The translations under genes and the position numbers were made by a program. A stretch of 64,000 nucleotides of DNA from Pseudomonadota bacterium (lineage in GTDB: Bacteria > Pseudomonadota > Alphaproteobacteria > UBA1280 > RI-95), in the NCBI GenBank assembly GCA_016125375.1, contig WGLU01000008.1:124001-188000 (forward strand). Direction: 5' to 3'. The notes beneath the pieces are model-generated. The model made no database searches. It worked only from the letters and a program-made list of their open reading frames with translations, and was not told the DNA's origin. Every line of letters begins with the position of its first letter. The stretch's first letter is position 1. Positions 30,001 through 38,164 of the stretch are shown one piece after another.

Positions 30001-30113
30001 ATATGCGAGACGCTGCCTTGAGCATGAAACAGATACGCGGCGATCTGCGTGAACGGATTGCCAACATGAACCGCATTATCGAGGCAGCCGTGCCGCCCGA
30101 TAGCCGACGTTAA
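27045..30113 (+). CDS. TraH-like secretion-associated protein with Ser/Thr/Gly stalk and M23 peptidase domain
   Basis: 1022 residues from a TTG start; no ATG is available nearby, an in-frame stop lies 15 bases upstream and GGGG precedes it. There is a signal peptide to ~AHA-Q (residue 33) and a Cys-containing N-domain (~35-115). Residues ~125-325 are Gly/Ser/Thr-rich with SGFGSTSGFG repeats. Residues ~325-560 contain GCSGLDIGEL, LQERCNINEI and ESPRWKEDFSNRICD, which align with the TraH-like protein encoded at 59188 (GCSGVDIGGL, LQEKCDANEI). Residues ~721-848 are an M23 endopeptidase with complete zinc ligands (HWGID and HLHFE). The C-terminus (~890-1015, IHPHVYVKL, MRDAALSMKQI) again matches the 59188 protein. 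It is probably a periplasmic peptidoglycan-cutting part of the secretion system. Confidence 0.82.
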   Translation: MAVFTAKHRYHTLLLSGLWALGGLFYAPDAHAQTRTNRVQDNVLLLEVCTGDDAGKIRAIVNSAFGTNAVRLCDGRAGQNDDICALLPLVINKPYVNPADKKYIERCSSSNDITPENLDGANVLSGGSSGGSNAFSGSGRSNFGGGGGGSGGGSFGGDTGSAFSVVDTTTDTPTSSGGTTSFGGSSSSSSGGSTTSSSSSSGGSSASSSSSSSSSGSSSSGGSTTTTTSGFGSTSGFGSSSGNGSTTTTTTSGFGSTSGFGSSNSSSSGGTTTTTTSGFGSTSGFGSSSGNGSTTTTTTSGFGSTSGFGSNSSSSGSDITQDTCTGFDMSLSYEFGGVTNCMKKGSNASDGTLIDATLGVNADGLDPTKILGCSGLDIGELVSKELGVGGDVNIGNLGQEFGNYLKSTLAQQALTMIYSDPAIAGIQDNLKAVGNMRAKLLQERCNINEIKSKSAKSQRLNSEAQELCIQEKGQTGSKECTDPEILKPYIQQVAESPRWKEDFSNRICDKTGSGASTTTDPSCSWTTLLPNFKTKIDDENKTVIGPDGQPSPTSQEPITPPPMTNEDVHSVAAQAAMDMMDEKRNRAAAYVREFGYTDALQQSLNQTADGQPASRTTTDGQHAQGRDYIYDVAEAIMGAQVCKNSVIEALNFDKPLFSSAQAILNSTSTSGGTTSSAPTSSGAPTSGGAPTSSGAPTSGGEPTSSGGTPSSGDTSGEQITRPVSGQITSPYGQRAIAVYGGRRKMHWGIDFRAGVGTPAQAAHSGRVINTPNSSRCPGLKSVTVTSLDGKFQTRYLHVSSFQKENGAMVNQGEVVAMTGNTGAPACTSGPHLHFELKVNGQIVDPSPYLGEHPPALPPDFKADEHGDRPAALAVVGDGAATSPYAEQLQEDLNNIGSHILAATECLVYRHIHPHVYVKLTTLPEGVAQGFIKGMADIIADEATLAVLNGLVFELSYAIAKKGTEGPNGLNPDMKAFADIQLKLLKDMRDAALSMKQIRGDLRERIANMNRIIEAAVPPDSRR
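27714..27984 (+). repeat. 144-base tandem repeat, two copies, in the stalk region
   Basis: Copy 1 starts at 27714 and copy 2 at 27858. The copies are nearly identical at the DNA level for ~127 bases and encode two half-units of SGFGSTSGFGS separated by Thr runs and Ser/Asn spacers. The flanks are further Ser/Gly-rich codon repeats (TCC/AGC/GGC). The high identity points to recent expansion. Confidence 0.8.
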
Positions 30114-30115
30114 GA

Positions 30116-30140
30116 AAAACCCGCCTCAGGCGGGTTTTTT
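30116..30140. terminator. Bidirectional terminator
   Basis: AACCCGCC-TCA-GGCGGGTT with A and T runs on both sides, between convergent genes; it overlaps the last codons of the 30126 gene. Confidence 0.85.
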
Positions 30141-30920
30141 ATTCAGTACTGTCAACAACCCGGTATGGAGTTGCTCCGGTGCGGCGATAATACCGTCCAC
30201 TCGCAGCCCCTCGGTGTTGTAGCGGATCATCCGGCCCGAAAGGTCCGTCATTTTAAGACCGGCGGCACGGCACAGGGCATCACCGGCGCAGATATCCCAA
30301 AAGCTTTTACCGACAAGGCTTGCCGTTGCATCGGCCATGCCTGCGGCAACCAGACCCAGCTTATAGGCAACCGAGCCGACAGAACGCAATGCCAGTTGCC
30401 CCTGATAGGGGGCCCACAGGCCTTTGCGGGTTTCGGACACGCTGATAAGAACATCCATATCGTGCACATCTTCCACCCCGCGCTGACGCACGCCCTGGCC
30501 GTTCATAAACACTCCCTTGCCCACAGCTCCGCTGATGAGGTGCTTTTTCATGGGATTATAAATCACCCCCGCAACGGCCTTGCCGTCCTCTATCAGGCCA
30601 ATGGAAATGGCAAACTCGTGTGTGCCTTCTACAAAGTCACGGGTACCGTCGATGGGATCCACCACAAAACTGCGCGCACGTGTGAGGTAGCTGTCATCCT
30701 TTTCCGTTTCTTCCGACAACCAGCCGTAGTCGGGACGTGCTGCCGTCAGCAGTTCGCGCAGGCAGGCGTCAATGGCCAAATCCGCCTCGGTCAGAAAGGG
30801 GTCGCCGCTGGCTTTGTCTTCCAGACGTTTAAAGCCTTCGGTCTGGAATTTATAGGCAATCTCGCCCGCCTTTTCAGCGGCCTGAACCATCAGCTCGAGG
30901 TCTTGTACAAGTGTGTGCAT
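30126..30920 (-). CDS. Inositol-monophosphatase-family phosphatase (CysQ-like)
   Basis: 264 residues with all Mg-binding motifs of the family: EE in GWLSEETEKDD (~75), DPIDGTRDFVEG (~96-107) and WDICAGDALCRAAG (~215). The sequence LTEADLAIDACLRE and overall spacing fit 3'(2'),5'-bisphosphate nucleotidase CysQ, which removes PAP formed in sulphate assimilation. Histidinol-phosphatase or inositol-phosphatase activity cannot be excluded. The start at 30920 follows AGGAG by nine bases; a longer frame from 30959 would begin in the divergent mutS promoter. Confidence 0.83.
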   Translation of the reverse strand: MHTLVQDLELMVQAAEKAGEIAYKFQTEGFKRLEDKASGDPFLTEADLAIDACLRELLTAARPDYGWLSEETEKDDSYLTRARSFVVDPIDGTRDFVEGTHEFAISIGLIEDGKAVAGVIYNPMKKHLISGAVGKGVFMNGQGVRQRGVEDVHDMDVLISVSETRKGLWAPYQGQLALRSVGSVAYKLGLVAAGMADATASLVGKSFWDICAGDALCRAAGLKMTDLSGRMIRYNTEGLRVDGIIAAPEQLHTGLLTVLNKKPA

Positions 30921-31014
30921 GGGGGTGGCTCCTGCATATGTTGGGTGAGTATTGTGCAAACGGCTGCAAACAGCTTATAGTGCATGCTCTGAAATGTTAA
31001 GGAGAGAAAGCCCC

Positions 31015-33630
31015 ATGGCCGCCGCCGAAACACCGATGATGCAGCAGTATAACGAAATCAAGTCCCGCCATCCGGGATACCTGCTGTTTTACCGCATGGG
31101 CGATTTTTACGAGCTGTTTGGCGACGATGCGCTGACCGCCTCGGGCATTCTCAGCATTACCCTGACCCAGCGCCGCGCCAGCAAGGACGAAGACGGCATC
31201 CCCATGTGCGGCGTACCGTTCCACGCCGCGGAAGGCTATATTGCCAAGCTGTTGGATAAGGGCCACAAAGTCGCCCTGTGCGAACAGGTAGAAACACCGG
31301 AAGAGGCCAAAGCGCGCGGCGGTTACAAAGCCCTCGTCAAACGCGATGTGGTACGACTGTACACCGGCGGCACCCTGACCGAAGACAGCATGCTCCGTCC
31401 GGACAGCAACAACTATCTGGCCGCCATCTGCCAGAGCGGTGGCGACATGGCGCTGGGCTGGTTGGATATGTCCACCGGCGAGTTCTGCACCGCGCCAACT
31501 GGCGAAAAATCTCTGGAAGCCGACCTCTCCCGTCTTGCCCCGACAGAGATTCTGGTCACCGAAAAAGCCGCCACGTCGCTGGCCGCCCCATTGGTTGACT
31601 GGCAGCACCTGCTGACCACCGTGCGCAGTGGCCTGTTTGACACCAAACTGGCCGAAGAGCGCCTGAAAGGGGCTTACGCCGTCGGCACGCTCGACAGTTT
31701 CGCCTTTGATAACACCGCACAGCTCGCCGTTTGCGGCGCCCTGCTGGCCTATGTGGAAGAAACTCAGGCCGGACGGCAGGCCGCGCTCCAGCGCCCGGTG
31801 GTGCAGCGTGCAGACGGCTTTATGCACCTGGACAATGCCACCCGCAGCAATCTGGAGCTCACCCGCACCCTGCGCGGCGAGCGTAAGGGCAGCCTGCTCG
31901 ACGCCCTTGACCGCACCATCACCGCACCCGGTGCCCGCCTGCTGGCGCAATGGCTGAACGCTCCGTTGCAAGAGCGCACCAAAATCGTCCGCCGTCACGA
32001 CGGCATTGCCTTCTTCCTCGGCAACCCCACAGTACGCGACGCCGTGCGCGATCACCTGCGCAGCATGGCCGATATCGGCCGCAGTCTTGCGCGTATCAGC
32101 CTTGACCGCGGCGGCCCGCGCGACCTGCATGCCCTGCGCCAGACCCTGAACGGCCTGCCCCTCCTGATGGACACTCTCGCCACCGCAAAAGACAAACGCC
32201 CCGCGATTGTGGCAGATGTTACCGCAGCACTCACGGGCTTTGGTGCCCTTGCCGACACCCTCCACCGTGCCATGCAGGACGACAACCTGCCGCTCCTGAC
32301 CCGCGATGGCGGCTTCATCCGCGATGGTTTCTGCCCCGAGCTTGACCGCTTCCGCAAGCTCTCCACCAGCGGGCTGACCCTGCTGCAGGAGCTGGAACAG
32401 GACGAGAGCAAACGCACGGGCATCCCGTCGCTCAAGGTCAAATACAACAAGGTGTGGGGCTATTTTATCGAGGTCACCAACACCCATCTGGATAAAGTCC
32501 CTAACGACTTCATCCATCGCCAGACCACCACCTCCAGCCAGCGGTTTTCCACCCCGCGACTCATCGAAATCGAGCGTGATGTCACCCACGCCGGCAGCAA
32601 TGCCTTAGGCCGCGAGACCCAGCTCTTTGCCGAGTTGTGCGCACAGGTTAAAGCACAGGCACCCGCCCTGCTGGCCGCCGCCGAGGCGCTGGCCACGCTG
32701 GATGTGCTGAGCGCAGGTGCCCTGCTGGCCGAGCGTGAGCGCATGGTGCGCCCCACCATGACCGATGACCGTGCGTTTGACATTGTGGCAGGCCGCCACC
32801 CTGTTGTGGCGCAGACGGTGGCCAATTTCATCCCCAACAACACCGACTTGACCGACGGCAAGCTGTGGCTGATTACCGGCCCCAACATGGCGGGTAAATC
32901 CACCTTCCTGCGGCAGAACGCCCTGATTGCCCTGATGGCGCAGGCAGGCCTGTACGTGCCTGCCGAAAGCGTAACCATCGGCGTTGTGGACCGTATTTTT
33001 ACCCGCATCGGCGCGGCGGACGACCTCGCCCGCGGGCAGTCCACCTTTATGGTGGAAATGGTGGAAACCGCCGCTATCCTCAACCATGCCAGCAAGCGCA
33101 GCCTTGTGATTCTGGACGAAATCGGCCGCGGTACCGCCACTTTTGACGGTCTGTCCATCGCGTGGGGCTGCGTGGAGTATCTGGTCAAGGCCATCAACTG
33201 CCGCGGCCTGTTTGCAACCCACTACCACGAACTGACGGTGCTGGAGAAAAAGCTCCCCTCCCTGTCCTGCCACCATGTGGCCGTGCAGGAATGGCAGAAC
33301 GATATTGTGTTCCTGCACGAGGTGCGCAGCGGCGCGTCGCCACGTTCTTACGGCATTCACGTGGGTCGGCTGGCCGGCCTGCCGGCAGCGGTAACCACCC
33401 GCGCCGAGGAGATCCTGAAAAAACTCGACGGCGACGAGAAAACCCGCGACCGCCTGCACATGGCCGACCAAATGAGCATGTTTGCCATGCCCACCCTGCC
33501 ACCTGCGCCCAAACAATCGGAAGTGGAACAGAAAATTATCGGTCTCGACCTTGACGAAATGACGCCCCGTCAGGCACATGAGCTGTTGTATAGCCTTCGT
33601 AAAATTGCCAAAGAAGGAGCCGCCAGTTAG
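31015..33630 (+). CDS. mutS: DNA mismatch repair protein MutS
   Basis: 871 residues, normal MutS length. Domain I carries the mismatch-stacking motif with Phe-x-Glu (MGDFYELFGDDA, ~residue 26-37). The ATPase at the C-terminus has Walker A GPNMAGKSTFLRQ (~622), the signature DDLARGQSTFMVEM, Walker B ILDEIGRGTATFDGLS and the ATHYHELT His loop. It is a cytoplasmic dimer that recognises mispairs and recruits MutL. The start at 31015 follows AAGGAGA. murJ begins 9 bases after the stop, so the two are probably co-transcribed. Confidence 0.97.
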   Translation: MAAAETPMMQQYNEIKSRHPGYLLFYRMGDFYELFGDDALTASGILSITLTQRRASKDEDGIPMCGVPFHAAEGYIAKLLDKGHKVALCEQVETPEEAKARGGYKALVKRDVVRLYTGGTLTEDSMLRPDSNNYLAAICQSGGDMALGWLDMSTGEFCTAPTGEKSLEADLSRLAPTEILVTEKAATSLAAPLVDWQHLLTTVRSGLFDTKLAEERLKGAYAVGTLDSFAFDNTAQLAVCGALLAYVEETQAGRQAALQRPVVQRADGFMHLDNATRSNLELTRTLRGERKGSLLDALDRTITAPGARLLAQWLNAPLQERTKIVRRHDGIAFFLGNPTVRDAVRDHLRSMADIGRSLARISLDRGGPRDLHALRQTLNGLPLLMDTLATAKDKRPAIVADVTAALTGFGALADTLHRAMQDDNLPLLTRDGGFIRDGFCPELDRFRKLSTSGLTLLQELEQDESKRTGIPSLKVKYNKVWGYFIEVTNTHLDKVPNDFIHRQTTTSSQRFSTPRLIEIERDVTHAGSNALGRETQLFAELCAQVKAQAPALLAAAEALATLDVLSAGALLAERERMVRPTMTDDRAFDIVAGRHPVVAQTVANFIPNNTDLTDGKLWLITGPNMAGKSTFLRQNALIALMAQAGLYVPAESVTIGVVDRIFTRIGAADDLARGQSTFMVEMVETAAILNHASKRSLVILDEIGRGTATFDGLSIAWGCVEYLVKAINCRGLFATHYHELTVLEKKLPSLSCHHVAVQEWQNDIVFLHEVRSGASPRSYGIHVGRLAGLPAAVTTRAEEILKKLDGDEKTRDRLHMADQMSMFAMPTLPPAPKQSEVEQKIIGLDLDEMTPRQAHELLYSLRKIAKEGAAS

Positions 33631-33638
33631 GCGTTCCC

Positions 33639-35186
33639 ATGACAGTATTTCGCTCCTCGCTCACCATTGGCACGTTTACCCTCGGCTCGCGTTTGCTGGG
33701 GTTTGCCCGCGACGTGATTATGGCGCAGGTGCTGGGTGCGGGCCCCATGGCCGACGCCTTTTTTGTTGCGCTGCGCCTGCCCAACCTGTTCCGCCAGTTG
33801 ATGGCGGAGGGGGCGTTCAACGTTGCGTTTGTGCCGATGCTGACGCGCAAACTCTCCGACGGGGAAGACCGCAGCGAGGCTGAAAGCTTTGCCAATGCTG
33901 TGTTTGCCTTGCTCTTTACCTTGTCCTTTAGCCTGACCGTACTGGGCATGGTTTTTATGCCTTATCTGGTCATGGCGCTGGCACCGGGTTTTATTGACGA
34001 TGCGGAACGTTTTGACCTTGCGGTCACTCTGGGCAGAATAACCTTCCCGTACCTCACATTCATCGTGTTTGTCAGTTACGCCAGCGGCATTACAAATACA
34101 CTGGGGCGTTTTGCCCTTGGCGCTGCGGCACCCATGTTCCTGAACATCGCCTTCATCTTCTGCCTGTTGCTGCTACCCGGACACGGCGTGAGTGCCGGTC
34201 AGGCCGCCGCGTGGGCGGTACCACTGGGCGGGGCGATGCAGGCCGGTCTTATGCTATGGGCCATTCGCAAGGTCAAGTTTGGCCTGCGGCTGCACATGCC
34301 GCACAAACACCCGGCTTTGGCCACGTTGCTACGCCGTTTGGGCGCCTCCATGCTGGGCGTGGGTGTTCAGCTGTTCAACAGTGTGTTCAGTACGTTTTTG
34401 GCCTCCAACCTCGTTGCGGGCAGTATCTCGTACCTGTTTTATGCCGACCGTTTGAACCAACTGCCGCTGGCGCTGGTCGGCATTGCGATTGGTACGGCGT
34501 TGCTGCCGCACCTGTCCCGCGCGCTGAAAAACGACGATATGAAAGGCGCCAGTCAGGCCTTTGGGCAGGCCATCGTGTTCGGTTTCTGCCTTGCGCTGGC
34601 TGCGGCTGCGGGCCTGTTTATGCTGGCTGACGAGTTGATGCGCGTACTGTTTATGCGCGGCGCGTTCGACGCCAACGCCGCCCACCAGACGGCACTGGCC
34701 CTGATGGCCTATAGCCTTGGCCTGCCCGCGTATATTCTGGTCAAGATTACCGCTACGGTTTTTTACGCGGCAGAAGACACCAAAACCCCGTTCCAGACCG
34801 CTGTGGTGAGCCTGATTGTTAACGTTGTGGCCAGCCTTGCGCTGATTGTCGGCTTTGCCCACGTGGGCCTTGCACTGGCGGGTGGTATTGCCGCATGGGT
34901 AAACGTAGCCGTGCAAGGGTACCTGATCTACAAGCGGGGTCTGATGCCTCAACTTAAAGCCAGCTACCTACGCAGCCATGCCCTGCGGGCTGTGCTGGTG
35001 AATCTTGTGCTGGTTGCCGTTGTGATGGGCTATAAAACGCTGCTGCCCCTGCCCGCTGCGGGCATTTTGGGTGCCGCGTGGCTGAGCGGTGCCATTGTGC
35101 TGGCGCTTGTTACCTTTGTTGGCGGGCTGGTTGTGACAGGCCTGCTGGACAAGAGCCTTATCCGGCGTTTCCGTAACCGCCGCTAG
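33639..35186 (+). CDS. murJ: Lipid II flippase MurJ
   Basis: 515 residues with about 14 membrane helices and the MurJ/MviN signatures: GFARDVIMAQVLGAGPMADAFFVALRLPNLFRQLMAEGAF at the start, LPHLSRAL, and FYAAEDTKTP in the second half. MurJ moves the undecaprenyl-linked peptidoglycan precursor across the inner membrane. Its stop codon overlaps the stop of the convergent SURF1 gene in the palindrome CTAG. Confidence 0.94.
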   Translation: MTVFRSSLTIGTFTLGSRLLGFARDVIMAQVLGAGPMADAFFVALRLPNLFRQLMAEGAFNVAFVPMLTRKLSDGEDRSEAESFANAVFALLFTLSFSLTVLGMVFMPYLVMALAPGFIDDAERFDLAVTLGRITFPYLTFIVFVSYASGITNTLGRFALGAAAPMFLNIAFIFCLLLLPGHGVSAGQAAAWAVPLGGAMQAGLMLWAIRKVKFGLRLHMPHKHPALATLLRRLGASMLGVGVQLFNSVFSTFLASNLVAGSISYLFYADRLNQLPLALVGIAIGTALLPHLSRALKNDDMKGASQAFGQAIVFGFCLALAAAAGLFMLADELMRVLFMRGAFDANAAHQTALALMAYSLGLPAYILVKITATVFYAAEDTKTPFQTAVVSLIVNVVASLALIVGFAHVGLALAGGIAAWVNVAVQGYLIYKRGLMPQLKASYLRSHALRAVLVNLVLVAVVMGYKTLLPLPAAGILGAAWLSGAIVLALVTFVGGLVVTGLLDKSLIRRFRNRR

Positions 35187-35893
35187 TCCTTCCGCCCCAG
35201 TTGAAGGGCCACCCACCAGGTGCCCAAAGCCGCAACGACAGCAGCCAGAGCAAACCATGTGTACATGTACTCCCGATGGCGGGCCGGGCTTGGCAGATCT
35301 TCCAGAAAAGCATGGACGTTGTGGAACGTCCCGCCGTCGGCCTGCACATATACGGGCAAGCGGGGGGTGCCGTCTTTTAACGGGATGATAGAGGGTTCCA
35401 GTTTTAGTAACACGGTCGTTCCCTCAGGCCCCACGCCTGTCACCGGGCCACCCCAGAAGTTCTTGTACAACGGATAGGGCATCACCACACCGTTCACAGC
35501 ATCATCCATCCCGCCCGAACGGTACGGTGCCAGAAAATCCTGCGCCCCGAGGGACCGGTTGACCCAACCACGGTCAACCAGCACTTCCTGCCCGGTCGGC
35601 AGCAGAAGCGGTGTCAGGATACGGTAGCCGACATCGTTGGCCTTGCGCTGGTTTTCCAGCAATACCTCGCGGCTGTGGTCATAGGTGCCATGCAGGTGCA
35701 CGCGGCGCCCCGCATGGTCCGGTGTCAGACCATCCGCTGTCACAGGCGGCAGGCTACGGAGCATGCTCAGGTGGGTGGCCATCTCCTCCTTCTGGTGCAT
35801 ACGGTCCATCTGCCAGATGCCAAGCCGTGTTAAACCTGCCACACACAGGACCAGAAACACCACCGGGAAGGCTATTCTTTTAAGATTTGCCAT
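35183..35893 (-). CDS. SURF1-family cytochrome oxidase assembly protein
   Basis: 236 residues with the family topology of two terminal membrane helices (about 6-24 and 206-228) around a periplasmic domain. SURF1 signatures are LGIWQMDRMHQKE, HLHGTYDHSREVLLENQR and EVLVDRGWVN. SURF1 helps insert haem a into the aa3-type oxidase and in bacteria is typical of alphaproteobacteria. The start at 35893 follows GAGGT. Other oxidase genes are not in the window. The gene is convergent with murJ and divergent from the efflux operon. Confidence 0.88.
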   Translation of the reverse strand: MANLKRIAFPVVFLVLCVAGLTRLGIWQMDRMHQKEEMATHLSMLRSLPPVTADGLTPDHAGRRVHLHGTYDHSREVLLENQRKANDVGYRILTPLLLPTGQEVLVDRGWVNRSLGAQDFLAPYRSGGMDDAVNGVVMPYPLYKNFWGGPVTGVGPEGTTVLLKLEPSIIPLKDGTPRLPVYVQADGGTFHNVHAFLEDLPSPARHREYMYTWFALAAVVAALGTWWVALQLGRKD

Positions 35894-35990
35894 GGTTTTA
35901 GGCACCTCTTTCCTTGAAAAAACGATAAACTGGACTATACCGTACAGAGATAGCCCCAACAACGCCTTTGAACGAGAGAAAACCCCTGCC

Positions 35991-37082
35991 TTGAAACAGC
36001 TCTGGTCCTCCCTCAACCCCAACATCCGTTACGCCGCCTATGTGACCGCTGCATTTGTGCTGTGGATGATGACGGGTATTTTTTCTTCCAGCGATGCCAC
36101 ACCCGTGCCGGAAACCGAAAAACCCCGCCAGGTGCGCATCCAGCCACTGACCCAGCAGCCTTATCAGCGAATTGTGACCCTGATGGGCCGCACACAGGCC
36201 GACACACTGGCCACCGTTGCTGCCGAAGTGGATGGCACGATTGAATCCCTGACCGCCGACAACGGCGATACGGTCGCCGCCGGCGCACCCCTCGCCCAGA
36301 TTAATTTAGGCAGCCGTCCCGCCCGCCTTGCGGAAGCCAAGGCACGCCAGAAGGAAGCCGAACTGCTGCTTAACGCCGGACGCAAGCTGAACAAGGAAGG
36401 TTTTCAGGCCGATACGCAGCTGGCAACACGTCAGGCCGAGCTGGCTGCCGCCAAGGCCGCTCTTGCCCAGATGGAAAAGGAAATTGCAGACAGCACTGTT
36501 AAAAGCCCTATCGCCGGACGGGTGGAAAACCGCCACGTGAACGTGGGGGATTTTGTCTCTGTCGGTACACCCTTGTTTGAGGTCATCACGCTGGATAAGG
36601 TCAAACTCATCGGCTACGTTGCCCAGACCCAGCGCAACCTGCTGACCATCGGGCAGGATGCCATGGGCCTGACTGTTGATGGCCAGAGTGTGCACGGCAC
36701 CGTTACCTTTGTGGCAGACAACACCTCCGGAAGGGCAAAAACGTATCTGGTTGAAGTGACAGTAGACGCCGAACAGGCACCACTGCTCAAAAGCGGTATG
36801 ACGGTTGAAATCCGCATCCCGACAACTGTCCGGACGGCTCATTTTGTTCCCCATGCGGCTCTTGTGCTCAACGATACGGGTGATCTGGGTGTGATGGCTG
36901 CCGAAGAGGGCAAAGCGCGTTTTTACAAAATCACCCCGCTCAGCGATGCGGAGGACGGCATATGGGTCAACGGCCTGCCGGACAAGGTAGACCTTATCGT
37001 AACCGGTCAGGCAACGCTGGTTGACGGCGTGACGGTAACCAGCCAGCTTAAACCCGGTGTTGCAAGCGGAGAGCGCACATGA
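35991..37082 (+). CDS. RND efflux periplasmic adaptor (membrane fusion protein)
   Basis: 363 residues from a TTG start (LKQLWSSLNPNIRYAAY). An N-terminal membrane anchor (~16-34) is followed by the lipoyl half-motifs (TVAAEVDGTIESLTADNGDTVAAG and VKSPIAGRVENRHVNVGDFVSVG) around an alpha-hairpin (~110-155), then beta-barrel and membrane-proximal domains. This part docks the inner-membrane pump to an outer-membrane channel. The in-frame ATG at 35892 lies on the divergent surf1 start codon and is rejected. The stop overlaps the next ATG (ATGA). No outer-membrane factor gene is present. Confidence 0.86.
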   Translation: MKQLWSSLNPNIRYAAYVTAAFVLWMMTGIFSSSDATPVPETEKPRQVRIQPLTQQPYQRIVTLMGRTQADTLATVAAEVDGTIESLTADNGDTVAAGAPLAQINLGSRPARLAEAKARQKEAELLLNAGRKLNKEGFQADTQLATRQAELAAAKAALAQMEKEIADSTVKSPIAGRVENRHVNVGDFVSVGTPLFEVITLDKVKLIGYVAQTQRNLLTIGQDAMGLTVDGQSVHGTVTFVADNTSGRAKTYLVEVTVDAEQAPLLKSGMTVEIRIPTTVRTAHFVPHAALVLNDTGDLGVMAAEEGKARFYKITPLSDAEDGIWVNGLPDKVDLIVTGQATLVDGVTVTSQLKPGVASGERT

Positions 37083-38164
37083 AACCGTGGCAGCTCTGGA
37101 GCGGAGTAGCCCTGTTCTCTGCCCTGTTCTTCTACACTCTATCGCCGATTCTGTTGCCGTTCGTGCTGGCTGCCGTTGCTGCGTACCTGCTGGACCCCGT
37201 TGTTGACAAATTTGAAGAACGAAGCATTGACCGCGGCCTTGTCAGCGCTGCTTTTGTCGGCGTTTTTCTGGCTATCATTGTCGCTATTTTCGCCGTACTG
37301 GTGCCCGTGCTGGTGGACCAGTCCACCCGTTTTGCCGGAGCGGCCCCGGCCTATGCACAGGATGCCCTGCGCGTACATATCCTGCCCTTTCTCGAACAGA
37401 AGCTCCACCTGACGTTGAACCGCGATATGGTTATGAGCCAACTGAGCGCCTATGGTGAAAAAGGGTTGAACATTGCCCTGTCTATCCTGCGGAAAACGGC
37501 GCTTTCCACCGCCGCGTTTATGGACATTCTGTCCCTGTTGCTGGTGACGCCACTGGTAATGTTCTACCTGTTGCGCGACTGGGACCGCATCAAGGAACGG
37601 CTGGAGACTCTGATCCCCCGCCGTAACAGCAAAAAAATCCTGACAGTTACACACAAGATTGACGGAGCTTTGTCAGCTTTTCTGCGCGGGCAGTTTGCCG
37701 TGTGTCTAGCGCAGGCGGTTTTCTACGCAACGGGCCTCTGGCTCTGCGGGCTGGAGATGGGTGTTATCATCGGCCTTGCCACAGGCATGTTGGCCTTTAT
37801 TCCCTTTGTCGGCATGACGCTGGGGATGGTCAGCGCCTTCACCGTTGCGGTTATTCAATTCCAGTTCGACAGCTTTTTGCCGTACATCCTCATCGGCGGC
37901 GTGTTCGCAGCAGGTCAGACACTGGAAGGTTTTGTCCTGACCCCGAAACTGGTGGGCGACAAACTGGGACTGCACCCTGCATGGGTGATTTTTGCACTGC
38001 TCGCCGGTGGTCAGCTGGGGGGATTCCTCGGCGTACTGATTGCTCTGCCCATGACGGCCATCGTCAGCGTGCTGGTGCGAGAGGGGATAACAGTCTGGCT
38101 GCAAAGCGCCTACTACAAACAACCCGCAAAAGCCCCCGCTAAAAAGGCCACCCGCAAGACATGA
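37079..38164 (+). CDS. AI-2E / PerM family transporter
   Basis: 361 residues with about eight membrane helices: N-terminal LSPILLPFVLAAVAAYLLDPVVDKFE, the central amphipathic/cytoplasmic stretch, and C-terminal ATGMLAFIPFVGMTLGMVSA and GVFAAGQTLEGFVLTPKLVGDKLGLHP, which are family hallmarks. Members are described as AI-2 exporters, Na+/H+ antiporters or permeases of unknown cargo. Here it is locked between the adaptor and pump genes by ATGA overlaps on both sides, suggesting a role linked to the efflux system. Confidence 0.88.
   Translation: MKPWQLWSGVALFSALFFYTLSPILLPFVLAAVAAYLLDPVVDKFEERSIDRGLVSAAFVGVFLAIIVAIFAVLVPVLVDQSTRFAGAAPAYAQDALRVHILPFLEQKLHLTLNRDMVMSQLSAYGEKGLNIALSILRKTALSTAAFMDILSLLLVTPLVMFYLLRDWDRIKERLETLIPRRNSKKILTVTHKIDGALSAFLRGQFAVCLAQAVFYATGLWLCGLEMGVIIGLATGMLAFIPFVGMTLGMVSAFTVAVIQFQFDSFLPYILIGGVFAAGQTLEGFVLTPKLVGDKLGLHPAWVIFALLAGGQLGGFLGVLIALPMTAIVSVLVREGITVWLQSAYYKQPAKAPAKKATRKT

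Noticed and set aside
30997-32589. 530-codon minus-strand frame opposite mutS
   Set aside because: mutS is unambiguous; the antisense translation is Gly/Ala/Gln-rich with no motifs.
35183-35186. Overlapping stop codons of murJ and surf1
   Set aside because: The shared CTAG is a common compact arrangement of convergent genes and has no clear regulatory meaning.
35685-35990. Longer start for the RND adaptor at 35685 or 35892
   Set aside because: These starts lie within or on the start codon of the divergent surf1 gene; the TTG at 35991 gives a normal adaptor N-terminus.
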